A program made the position numbers and the translations under genes. A DNA stretch of 64,000 nucleotides from Lachnospiraceae bacterium. GTDB taxonomy: Bacteria; Bacillota; Clostridia; Lachnospirales; Lachnospiraceae. Below are positions 8,462 through 16,756 of the stretch, piece by piece. The notes under the pieces are model-generated. The model saw only the letters and a list, made by a program, of their open reading frames with translations. It was not told where the DNA came from and did no database searches. The stretch covers positions 115,907 to 179,906 of the forward strand of contig SVEH01000003.1 in assembly GCA_015057455.1 (NCBI GenBank). Reading direction: 5' to 3'. Each line of letters opens with the position of its first letter. Position 1 is the first letter of the stretch.

Positions 8462-8490
8462 ATTATAATTGATATTTTACAAGATTTCAA
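8462..8490 (-). promoter_or_regulatory. Sigma-A-type promoter of the adhesin gene
   Basis: On the minus strand, TTGAAA is followed after 17 bases by TATAAT. The predicted start lies near 8455, giving a leader of about 95 nt that contains the 8382-8400 palindrome. Confidence 0.7.
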
Positions 8491-8625
8491 CAAGAAATTA
8501 TTGTAAATTGTATCTTCTAAAAATCATAAATATAGTAAACCCAAAACAGTATCGATGGTAAGAACATAACAACGAGATAATAAAATTTTACTCATAAAAG
8601 CTATAATAGTTATAAGCAAGAGTTA

Positions 8626-8709
8626 AAATTTAAGAGAACATAATAATATTTTTCGGAGTTTGCAAAACATCGGCGTTTAGTGAATACGAGCATAGCATAT
8701 TATGCGAAG
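8626..8709. repeat. REP-like extragenic repeat, copy 1
   Basis: The left part (8626-8654, AAATTTAAGAGAACATAATA onward) matches 63874-63901 in the same orientation. The right part (8658-8709, containing CGGCGTTTAGTGAATACGAG) matches the reverse complement of 63949-63997. The segment is non-coding and lies just past the end of the nucleoid-protein gene. Confidence 0.75.
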
Positions 8710-8727
8710 CTCAAATTATTATAGAGC

Positions 8728-9738
8728 CTACTTACTTACAATATTATTAATATTCCTTATTATCATTGACATTGTTCCATCTTCATTTGTAATAAACTCT
8801 ATACTATCTTGTTCATTATATAATTCCATTGGAATCTTTATTTCTATTCCGGAATCTAAAGTCAAATGCTGTTTTTCAAGTTTACGAGTTGTTGTTTTAC
8901 TCTGAGGAATTATTGTGTCATTTGCTATATTGTATCTATCAACCTTCTCTGTAAATTCTTCTTTTAACTCTGGGTCTCCCATAAATATTTTTTCTGCAAC
9001 TTCATTAACAACTATACAACCTTTATCTTCTATCTCTTTGCTTATTATGCTCTTTGCTTGCATTTGTTTATCAAAGTCATCTTCAAAATACTTTTTATTT
9101 ACTTGCTCCACAGCTTTTGTTACTATGTTCATTTTGGTTTTTTGTGACATCTCTGCTACACAACCAATAAATTTATTAGACAAATAAAAATCTTTCTTGC
9201 CATTTATATCATATTTCTTCTCAATTATTCTTACACTAAAATCTTGTAAATCTACAATTACTGCTTCATTTAACTTCTGTCCTTCTGAAGGAAGTATTGC
9301 TTTGTATTTTATAATATCATTATTGTTAGCTCCCTCAGCACTAGCTGTTGAATGTGTATATGAAGATTTGTAGTTCATTTTTAACAATGCTAGATTGTCT
9401 CTATCGCAATAGTTATATACACACACTACTAAATCTGCTGGTGGTATATCTCCATTTTCTTTCATTATATCAAATAGCTTTGTTGCAATAGCCTTACTAC
9501 TTTCTATAAAGTTCTCCTCATTCATTGCTTTTATTGTTTCAAACAACGTCAAATCTTCTCTTCCAAAATAACACTTTTTTATGTCGTCTCCTGATATCAA
9601 TCGGAATATATGTCCCTTTAGAAATTCTGCAAAGTCCGAACCATACTCTAATTCCTTATCCGACAACACTGGCATAGATATATACGAATCCAATATATGT
9701 ACTATAACCTTCTTTAATGTAATACTTTCTTTACCCAT
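8728..9738 (-). CDS. NdpA/YejK-like nucleoid-associated protein
   Basis: A 336-residue soluble protein that resembles the 37-kDa nucleoid-associated protein family. The conserved middle reads AILPSEGQKLNEAVIVDL, then SVRIIEKKY and DFYLSNKFIGC. In Gammaproteobacteria YejK binds DNA and topoisomerases; in Firmicutes the role is not settled. The ATG at 9738 follows GGAAGGTAAG. It stands alone on its strand between the ABC operon and the adhesin, with no obvious partner. Confidence 0.75.
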   Translation of the reverse strand: MGKESITLKKVIVHILDSYISMPVLSDKELEYGSDFAEFLKGHIFRLISGDDIKKCYFGREDLTLFETIKAMNEENFIESSKAIATKLFDIMKENGDIPPADLVVCVYNYCDRDNLALLKMNYKSSYTHSTASAEGANNNDIIKYKAILPSEGQKLNEAVIVDLQDFSVRIIEKKYDINGKKDFYLSNKFIGCVAEMSQKTKMNIVTKAVEQVNKKYFEDDFDKQMQAKSIISKEIEDKGCIVVNEVAEKIFMGDPELKEEFTEKVDRYNIANDTIIPQSKTTTRKLEKQHLTLDSGIEIKIPMELYNEQDSIEFITNEDGTMSMIIRNINNIVSK

Positions 9739-9858
9739 AACACTTACCTTCCATATCTTTTGTTAATCAATATCTTTATACTACTACACATATAATGTGT
9801 TTATTACATATAGAACAACAATGACAATGCACCTGTAGTTTTCTATAAACTAAAAATC

Positions 9859-11190
9859 TTACTGAGATTTACTTTTGATTAATTCTTTTAATGATAATTG
9901 ATTAAATACTAATTTTTCATAAATACTGCCTAATAGCTTTATAATTACAACTATACATACTAACATAATTCCGCAAATTATTAAAGCTTGACTTACTGAA
10001 ATATTTCCTAATATTATATCTGCTGGAACTATATATGGTGCACTAAAAGGTATATATCTTGCCGCACCAATCATTTCTTTTTTTTCTAAAAATGCTCCCA
10101 TATAAACTACTAAAAATGCAACTACATTAGTATATGTATACACTGCAAATACACTAGATGCTTCATCTGGTTTATTTATAAATGAACCACAAATAGCTGC
10201 ATATATACAATAGAATAAAAATCCTAACAATACTAAGACTACTGCTAATATAATAGCTGTAATTGAAAATGCACTGTCCATATTGGCATTTCTTATCATT
10301 TCTATAATAGCATCTGTATTTATAAATACTTTATCTGTCAAATTCTCTGATATAACATTGGCAGTTTTTATACCTAATAAAATTGCTAATGCCCATATAA
10401 GAAGCTGTCCCACTGCAACAATTACACAACCTAGTACTTTACCGATTATAAGATATCTAGGTTTTATATGTGCTACTAAAAGTTCAATAATTTTAGAATT
10501 TTTCTCTGTGACCATTCCATTTGATAATGATTGACCATATGTCAGTAACATAAAATATATGATAAATGAAAATATTGCTGGCACATATATCTTCATCAAC
10601 GAAAAAATCTCATTATCTTTACCTTTTCCAATAGTGTTAACTGTTACATTTACACCTGCCATAAGTTCTAATAATTCGCCATCATCTTTTGCTGCTAACT
10701 GGTATTTTTTCATTGTTAGTAATTGTTCAATATAATAGCCAAGCTCAGTAGCCGCTGATTCTTTTATTTTAGAATCCTTAGATATTGATATATCAATTGT
10801 TATGTTCTTTTTTTGATCTAATCGCACTATAGCACCTATAACTTGTTTGTCATTTATTTTTTTACTTTTAGATTTATCTGAATCCGTCTTATCACCATTA
10901 GTTTTAGCATATTGAACACTAACTTCCATGTCTTTATAATCTTTACTCATACTTGGAAGTGTTTCATAACCAACATTGTCCCATCCTGTTGCATCAAGAA
11001 TATATACCTTTTGAATTTTGAACTCTTTGTCTTTATCCGACTCACTGTCACATTGTGATACCAACACTATAACAGGTAGCACAAGAGCACAAACTAATGC
11101 CACTAAAATTGTTGTTACCAATATGCTTTTCTTTTTTAAATTCTCAACTACTGTAAATTTAATAATATCTCCAATATGTGACCTATTCAT
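9859..11190 (-). CDS. ABC-2 type transporter permease (NatB-like), second subunit
   Basis: Membrane component of an ABC exporter, 443 residues: one N-terminal hydrophobic segment near 25-45, an extracytoplasmic domain of about 150 residues, then five or six segments from about 200 onward. MVTEKNSKIIELLVAHIKP is the typical cytoplasmic coupling motif of the ABC-2/NatB family. The ATG at 11190 overlaps the stop codon of the preceding permease gene by eight bases and has AGGTG upstream, so I prefer it to the in-frame GTG three codons earlier. Last gene of the three-gene exporter operon; the substrate is unknown (Na+, peptides and antibiotics are known for relatives). Confidence 0.85.
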   Translation of the reverse strand: MNRSHIGDIIKFTVVENLKKKSILVTTILVALVCALVLPVIVLVSQCDSESDKDKEFKIQKVYILDATGWDNVGYETLPSMSKDYKDMEVSVQYAKTNGDKTDSDKSKSKKINDKQVIGAIVRLDQKKNITIDISISKDSKIKESAATELGYYIEQLLTMKKYQLAAKDDGELLELMAGVNVTVNTIGKGKDNEIFSLMKIYVPAIFSFIIYFMLLTYGQSLSNGMVTEKNSKIIELLVAHIKPRYLIIGKVLGCVIVAVGQLLIWALAILLGIKTANVISENLTDKVFINTDAIIEMIRNANMDSAFSITAIILAVVLVLLGFLFYCIYAAICGSFINKPDEASSVFAVYTYTNVVAFLVVYMGAFLEKKEMIGAARYIPFSAPYIVPADIILGNISVSQALIICGIMLVCIVVIIKLLGSIYEKLVFNQLSLKELIKSKSQ

Positions 11191-12697
11191 GTAATTCACC
11201 TACCTTACCACCTTTAAGTATTACCATTATCTGCTTAAAGTTTATTTTCTTACCTGTATACATAATTAAACTTATATATATTTTAGCTGCAATCTTACCA
11301 AAAATGTATAAGCACAACATTTGAATAATAACTGCAATTACATATATTCTCATGCTTAATTTACCTAACATTATATACTGTGGTGCTACAAAAACTGATG
11401 TAAATGGAATCATTACTAAGGCAATATAAACGCCCTTAGATGCCTCCATAAAACTTGTTACTGCCATAATTGCATAAACAGAAACTAAAGTTATTAAGCT
11501 AAATATCATACCCACATTACTTAAATCTTCTAGCCTGCTTACAGTTGATGAAAGCATACTAGCAACAATTGCATAGAATAAAAATCCTATTATTAAAAAC
11601 AGAATAATTAAAACTATGTCTAATACTCCTAAATTTCTTGCAATATTACCTATTTTTAATACTTCAAGTGTATCTTCATATGAATTAATAATCTTTAACT
11701 CCTTGCAAATAAGAATGGATAGTAATCCCGAACCAATCATCACAAGCATTTGAATAATACTTATACATACACTTGCTAAAATCTTTCCACAAACTAATTC
11801 TAAAGGTCGTATATTTACTAACAGATATTCAACTAGCTTTGTTGATTTCTCAGTAACTATTTGAGTTGAAATATTCTCACCACTTAAAACAATAAAGAAC
11901 ATAATAACCATCATTACAACTGATATAATTGCAATTTCACTCTGCTTATCATTATTATCTTCTCCTTCAACAGAAACATTTATCGTAATATCTCCACTAA
12001 CTAATTTATGGCTTTTCTTATCTAGCTTCATATTAGTTAACTTATTATCATTATAAAAACTCTGTAGTTGCCCGCAGAACTTAGCCAAATCCTGCTCTGT
12101 TATATCCGATTCATTAACTTTGTATACATCTAGTTGATATGTATGATTTTTATTAGTTGCATAAACCAACAATGCAGATTTATTGTTTGATAATTTTTCA
12201 AATTCCTTCTTATATGATTTAAACTTCTTGTTTATTAAATGGAATTTTATATCGCCAAATTCCTTTATTTTTGTTCCAGTTTGCTTTTTTTTATCTTTTG
12301 TTTTCTTACTTTGTTTTTTATCTTCCTTATCTACTATATCCTTACTACTTTTTGTTTTTTCATTAACTTTTGTTTCATTACTAGTTTTAGAATCTTTATT
12401 AGTTTTACTTTCATTACTAGTTTTAGAATCTTTATTAGTTTTACTTTCATTACTAGTTTCAGAACTTATAGCATTAGTATTCTGCAATATATTATTGTCA
12501 TCTATTATATATACATTTTTTATTGTAGATGCCTGTGTACTTGCTATTTCTTCACTCATATAAATCATAGTTGGTGTTAAGAAAAACATAAGAATACCGC
12601 ACACCAATGTTAATATAATAAAGACTTTGCTTTTTGTATTCTGTATAAATGAAAATGTAAATACATTCATCATATTATTATTTTTTTCTTTTTTCAT
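11183..12697 (-). CDS. ABC-2 type transporter permease (NatB-like), first subunit
   Basis: Paralogue of the next gene, with the same plan: N-terminal membrane segment, large extracytoplasmic domain, then a C-terminal membrane bundle. The coupling motif is IVTEKSTKLVEYLLVNIRP. The ATG at 12697 is preceded by AAGAAGGTGA; an ATG nine codons earlier overlaps the ATPase gene and has no ribosome binding site. Residues about 80-140 of the extracytoplasmic domain are a Ser/Asn/Lys/Thr-rich tract with exact 12-residue repeats (TSNESKTNKDSK) followed by lysine-rich sequence. Two different permeases with one ATPase suggest a heterodimeric channel. Confidence 0.85.
   Translation of the reverse strand: MKKEKNNNMMNVFTFSFIQNTKSKVFIILTLVCGILMFFLTPTMIYMSEEIASTQASTIKNVYIIDDNNILQNTNAISSETSNESKTNKDSKTSNESKTNKDSKTSNETKVNEKTKSSKDIVDKEDKKQSKKTKDKKKQTGTKIKEFGDIKFHLINKKFKSYKKEFEKLSNNKSALLVYATNKNHTYQLDVYKVNESDITEQDLAKFCGQLQSFYNDNKLTNMKLDKKSHKLVSGDITINVSVEGEDNNDKQSEIAIISVVMMVIMFFIVLSGENISTQIVTEKSTKLVEYLLVNIRPLELVCGKILASVCISIIQMLVMIGSGLLSILICKELKIINSYEDTLEVLKIGNIARNLGVLDIVLIILFLIIGFLFYAIVASMLSSTVSRLEDLSNVGMIFSLITLVSVYAIMAVTSFMEASKGVYIALVMIPFTSVFVAPQYIMLGKLSMRIYVIAVIIQMLCLYIFGKIAAKIYISLIMYTGKKINFKQIMVILKGGKVGELHE
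12378..12465 (-). repeat. 36-bp tandem repeat inside permease gene
   Basis: Two identical 36-bp units (12378-12413 and 12414-12449) and part of a third encode TSNESKTNKDSK repeats. Exact identity at the DNA level suggests recent slippage or expansion. Confidence 0.85.
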
Positions 12698-12716
12698 ACT
12701 GTTCACCTTCTTTATT

Positions 12717-13649
12717 TTATACATTACTATCTCCTACTTTTTCTATAAATATTTCATGCAAAGAAGGTTCTCTAAGCTCATATTTCACTATTGTTTTATC
12801 CTTTGATACTAACTCACTTATAATCTTTTTACCATCTAATGAATTAGCTAATCGAATACTATATTCACTTGCTGTTTTATTATTAACAACCAAGTCATAT
12901 TTCTTTATTACATCTTCTATATCTTCTTCTGTTTTTAATACAAGATTTACTCTTCCGTAATCTTTTTTTATCTTATTCAGATTTCCTTGAAGCACTGTTT
13001 TTCCTTTATTTAATATAGTAATTTCACTACAAAATTCTTCCACAGTTGCCATTTGATGACTAGATAAAATTATATATTTTTCCTTAGCAATTTCTTCTTT
13101 TATAACAGACTTAAATAACTCCGTATTAATAGGATCTAAACCAGAAAGAGGTTCATCTAAAATAAGGAACTCTGGATTAGATATAAGAGTTGCCATAAGT
13201 TGTACCTTCTGTTGATTTCCCTTTGATAACTCATCAGCTTTCTTAGCACTTACTGACTTACCTTGTGCATTCTTAGGGTACATATACTCTATTAATTCTA
13301 ATCTTTCTGACCATTTTCTAATTAATTCTTTTGCCTTATTTCCTTCAATTCCTTTTAACTTTGCAAAATACATCATCTGATCATAGATAGTACTTTTAGG
13401 ATAAAGTCCTCTTTCCTCTGGAAGATATCCAAGATTTATCTTACTTAATCCCTTGTCATCTCCGTTCCAACTAATACTTCCGCCATCAGACTTAAGTATA
13501 CCCAGCATCATTCTCATAGAAGTAGTTTTACCTGCACCATTAGTACCTAAAAGTGCATATACTCCTGGTCTATCCATACCAAAGGATAACTTGTCTACTA
13601 CAGTTTTATCTCCATATTTTTTCACTAAATCCTTTACTTCTAAAGACAT
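12717..13649 (-). CDS. ABC exporter ATP-binding protein (NatA-like)
   Basis: A 310-residue ABC ATPase. Walker A is GTNGAGKTT near residue 35, the signature is LSKGNQQK near 140, and Walker B is FLILDEPLSGLDP near 160-172, with a switch histidine in SSHQ. The C-terminal extension of about 80 residues is typical of ATPases that serve ABC-2 permeases such as NatAB. It is first in an operon with two permease genes, and the first permease has its ribosome binding site in the 19-bp gap. GGAGG precedes the ATG at 13649. Confidence 0.92.
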   Translation of the reverse strand: MSLEVKDLVKKYGDKTVVDKLSFGMDRPGVYALLGTNGAGKTTSMRMMLGILKSDGGSISWNGDDKGLSKINLGYLPEERGLYPKSTIYDQMMYFAKLKGIEGNKAKELIRKWSERLELIEYMYPKNAQGKSVSAKKADELSKGNQQKVQLMATLISNPEFLILDEPLSGLDPINTELFKSVIKEEIAKEKYIILSSHQMATVEEFCSEITILNKGKTVLQGNLNKIKKDYGRVNLVLKTEEDIEDVIKKYDLVVNNKTASEYSIRLANSLDGKKIISELVSKDKTIVKYELREPSLHEIFIEKVGDSNV

Positions 13650-13838
13650 AACATTCCTCCATATTCTTAATTCCGTTTATTTAGATTTATTTAATTAAAT
13701 CCATTTATTTAAAAAACAAACCACTAATCTATGTTAATGATTTGCTTCCTATTTTTTCATAAAATTTTTACTTAGATTAAATTATTCTATTACGGATTAT
13801 AATGTTTCATTAAACCATAATATACTGTTAATTTTAAA

Positions 13839-14168
13839 TTATTGTGCAAAATTATTAAGTTCACTTTGTGCTAATGCATAAGTTACTATTCCTAGTCCAC
13901 AAATGTTTAAAATAACATAAAGTATTCCTGAATTACCATCAGTACCTTTAGCTTCATCAATTTTTTGTCCAAGCTTATATGCCCAGTACCATCCATAGAT
14001 ACCACATGTTATTAATGTAAATAAGAATGCCATTCCACCTGATGCTGTTTGTGTAGTACCTACTTGGTTGGAATCATCTGTCATCTTAATAAACCAAAAG
14101 ATTCCATAAATTCCACATGTTACTAATGATAATATAATGCATTTCGCTACGTCTCTTCTCTCTATCAT
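13839..14168 (-). CDS. DUF4234 small membrane protein
   Basis: A protein of 109 residues with three hydrophobic segments. It contains two copies of a TCGIYG(I/W)(F/Y)W motif, one in each of the first two segments, the mark of the DUF4234 family. The ATG at 14168 has AAAGG eight bases upstream and is preferred to the GTG three codons earlier, which overlaps that site. The function is unknown. A 190-bp gap separates it from the ABC operon downstream. Confidence 0.8.
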   Translation of the reverse strand: MIERRDVAKCIILSLVTCGIYGIFWFIKMTDDSNQVGTTQTASGGMAFLFTLITCGIYGWYWAYKLGQKIDEAKGTDGNSGILYVILNICGLGIVTYALAQSELNNFAQ

Positions 14169-14330
14169 AGTTCTCACCTTTCGTAAAATTTTTCATTAAC
14201 ATTTTAATATATTTTACAAAAAATAACAATACATATTTTTACAATTATGAAAATATAATTTTATCCCTATTGTTCGAATGTTAGTTTAATATACTTTAAA
14301 TATTAGTATTATTTTACTCTTCTAAATGCT

Positions 14331-14374
14331 ATAACGCCTATAAATTTTACTTCTGTAAAATCTATAGACGTTAT
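14331..14374 (-). terminator. Long hairpin after the DUF2752 gene
   Basis: Twenty-base arms with two mismatches enclose a TTCT loop. It lies 26 bases past the stop codon of the DUF2752 gene on the minus strand. There is no strong T-run, so it may be a transcript-end stabiliser rather than a classical terminator. Confidence 0.55.
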
Positions 14375-14400
14375 ATATTATCTTAAAAAGCTTAATTTTC

Positions 14401-14880
14401 TTATATATTCACTATTTCTCTAATCACTCTTACTATAATTCCCTGCTGAACAGCCACATTAACTATATCATTCCCCTTTACTAATCTAATTACATATGTT
14501 ACACAAAACACACATCCAATTATAATCCATAAAAGGTCTATTCTTTTGCTAATTTTACAATAGCAATTGTTCTTTGTCAAACTGCTATCCTTTATATTAA
14601 CCTTTAAATTTGACTTTTTCCCCGCCAACGACATCTTATATTTAATTACCATAGTATATATAAATAATCCCGCCATAACTGGCATCAACACTACCATTGG
14701 ATGATATTCTAAAGCCTTAGCAAAATCTCCTTTTACAACGCATATACATGCCCTTGTCATACCACAACCAGGACATGATATACCTGTTATAGATTTGATA
14801 GGACAACCTATGAATTTATATAATAATACTATTAAAACAATAACTATAATGTAGCAAAGCTTCTCTTTTTTATTTTTCAA
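14401..14880 (-). CDS. DUF2752 family membrane protein
   Basis: A protein of about 159 residues. The family signature is clear: CPIKSITGISCPGCGMTRA followed by GDFAKALEYHPMV. Hydrophobic segments lie near residues 8-25, 68-90 and 120-140. The start is uncertain: a TTG at 14880 has AAAGG eight bases upstream, while a GTG at 14889 overlaps that site. DUF2752 proteins have no established function; their Cys-x2-Cys motif suggests a metal or redox site. It may pair with the DUF4234 gene downstream, a neighbourhood often seen in Lachnospiraceae. Confidence 0.8.
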   Translation of the reverse strand: MKNKKEKLCYIIVIVLIVLLYKFIGCPIKSITGISCPGCGMTRACICVVKGDFAKALEYHPMVVLMPVMAGLFIYTMVIKYKMSLAGKKSNLKVNIKDSSLTKNNCYCKISKRIDLLWIIIGCVFCVTYVIRLVKGNDIVNVAVQQGIIVRVIREIVNI

Positions 14881-14948
14881 TTTATACACCTTTTCTACTA
14901 ATTCTACTTTTAATCTAATATTTTAATTATCCTTAAAATTCACCTAAT

Positions 14949-14978
14949 AAAAAGCAAGGCCAAAATGCCTTGCTTTTT
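14949..14978 (-). terminator. Intrinsic terminator of the cysteine-peptidase-like gene
   Basis: A perfect 12-bp stem (AAAAAGCAAGGC and its complement) with a six-base loop, followed by a T-rich tail on either strand. It lies 59 bases past the gene that ends at 15037. Confidence 0.85.
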
Positions 14979-15036
14979 ATTATATGATATTATATATACT
15001 TTTACAATCTTTCATAAAATCCATATGCATTATTTC

Positions 15037-16425
15037 TTACATATCCTCAACCTTAAATGAATTTGCCTCTACTGATTGGAACAACCCTTTTCCATATAGT
15101 ACATATCTTGGTGCATCATCAAACCAACTATCACCTGTAATAATATAATCTATATCTAACTCACCAAATGTACCTTCTGCGTAACCAACTACATTCACAC
15201 CATGTCCGCCTTCATTTTTTACACAATATCCAAATGATGTTGAACATCCATTATCTATTGATTTCTTAAAGAACTCAAATTTCGGACTACTCTTATATGT
15301 ACCAGTTACTTTCTTATTAAATAACTTACCATACTTTTCTAATACTGATGGCATTTGTCTTGTATATGTAGAAGAGCAATCAACTACATAATTTCCATAA
15401 AATGTACCTGTTTCATAAATTCTTCCTTCACATCCTGCCAAATCCCACAATTTATTAAATGTATCCTTTAAATTGCCATTTAAGCTCATATTTTCTTGCT
15501 GACAAATAGCAGTAATACCAACTAATTCACATGCATATCTATTAGTTGTCTTCATAACCATTTCTTGTGATAATAATGATTTTTCTTTTGAATATTGTGG
15601 CAAATACACTTCCGTATCTAATGAACATATTGTTTCATTTTTAAACACTTCATCGTGTGTTGGATATGCTGTTGGCGCTACAAACTGTCCTTCTGCCCAT
15701 AACTTATTATAAACACCAGGATAATTTTTGCTTACCCAATTCTTAAATTTGCTAACTATACCAGCCTTATTTGCTTCAAATTCACTTTCATCAACAAAAT
15801 TATCTTCATATTCTATATTATCATAATACTCAAGATAATTCTCTTCATAATGGTCTAACATCTCTTCAAAATCTTCACTTTCATATGTTGTTCCATTATA
15901 ATAAAACTTTTCTTGGTTATTTCCATCAACTGCAGATACTGCATAGTCCATTCCATTAACACTAACTAATTTATCTTCACAATCTTCTACTTCAACATCT
16001 TCATCTGCTGCCGCAAAATTCTCTGTCAAAGCATCATATATACTATCACTTGTATCTGTTACACTAAAATCAGTTACCAAAGCTTCGTTTGTATAATCAA
16101 TATTTACATAACCATACTCACCATTTGCATCACTAAGAGAAACTGAATATCCAACTACACAATCATTAGCATTATATATAGGTACAGAACCACTAGCACT
16201 TAAATCTACGTTAGTTTCAACAGCTTCTGCAAAATCCTCTGCAAATTCTTCAGCAACCCACTCCATAGCAGGTAAAACCTCTTCATATGAAACTTCCGGA
16301 ACAGATGCCTTAGACACCTTATTAAAACTAGTAGTTGCTAAACTACCTGCCACAACTGCTGCCGCAAGAAGGACTCCACCTGTAGCCAAAACCTTCTTAT
16401 TACACTTCTTCCTATTCTTATTCAT
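15037..16425 (-). CDS. Secreted papain-like (C39/C10-like) cysteine peptidase candidate
   Basis: A 462-residue exported protein. Residues 1-40 include a lysine-rich start and a hydrophobic stretch typical of a signal sequence. Residues 90-140 (PIYNANDCVVGYSVSL, then YGYVNID) resemble the Spi-type propeptide region of streptopain-like peptidases. The C-terminal third has a Cys-containing helix near 299-308 (ACELVGITAICQ), GGHGVNVVGY near 405-414 and GDSWFDD near 431-437, in the Cys-His-Asp/Asn order of papain folds. Which cysteine is the nucleophile is not clear. Much of residues 60-230 is Asp/Glu-rich. GGGGG lies six bases before the ATG at 16425. It could also be a non-catalytic relative. 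Confidence 0.6.
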   Translation of the reverse strand: MNKNRKKCNKKVLATGGVLLAAAVVAGSLATTSFNKVSKASVPEVSYEEVLPAMEWVAEEFAEDFAEAVETNVDLSASGSVPIYNANDCVVGYSVSLSDANGEYGYVNIDYTNEALVTDFSVTDTSDSIYDALTENFAAADEDVEVEDCEDKLVSVNGMDYAVSAVDGNNQEKFYYNGTTYESEDFEEMLDHYEENYLEYYDNIEYEDNFVDESEFEANKAGIVSKFKNWVSKNYPGVYNKLWAEGQFVAPTAYPTHDEVFKNETICSLDTEVYLPQYSKEKSLLSQEMVMKTTNRYACELVGITAICQQENMSLNGNLKDTFNKLWDLAGCEGRIYETGTFYGNYVVDCSSTYTRQMPSVLEKYGKLFNKKVTGTYKSSPKFEFFKKSIDNGCSTSFGYCVKNEGGHGVNVVGYAEGTFGELDIDYIITGDSWFDDAPRYVLYGKGLFQSVEANSFKVEDM

Positions 16426-16756
16426 ACTCATCCCCCTAATAATTTATTTTGATTTCTTGTTGATATTCTTACTCATGCACTATTTTTGTTCAACCACTTA
16501 TTATTTTTCTAGTTTATGCACTTGTTCATTATATCATATAAAATCATTGGATTTACTCGTCTTATAAAAACTTCACACATATTTTATTCTAAGTTTATAA
16601 TTCCCTTAGCTACATACTTATTATTTTATCTACACTATTCTTCATTATCTTGTTTATCCTTTACGGGCTTTGGTGGTTTCTACTCAGCCTAAAAGTCAAA
16701 GAAAACACGAGGCACAGCCTCGTGTTTCCAATATAATAATCTATTAAATTATCAAA
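16426..16756. other. Intergenic region between PFOR and cysteine-peptidase-like genes
   Basis: This 331-bp stretch holds the PFOR terminator at its right end. Near 16532-16537 there is TATAAT preceded by TG (extended -10) on the minus strand, which could drive the peptidase gene, but no good -35 was found. No reading frame in it looks real. Confidence 0.5.
16703..16727 (-). terminator. Intrinsic terminator of the PFOR gene
   Basis: A perfect 11-bp stem (AAACACGAGGC and its complement) with a three-base loop, followed on the minus strand by TTCTTTGACTTTT. It lies 30 bases past the stop codon. Confidence 0.85.

Noticed and set aside
12183..12580. Two overlapping plus-strand frames of 113-126 codons
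   Set aside because: Antisense of the repeat-rich part of the ABC permease gene; no start signals and biased low-complexity translation.
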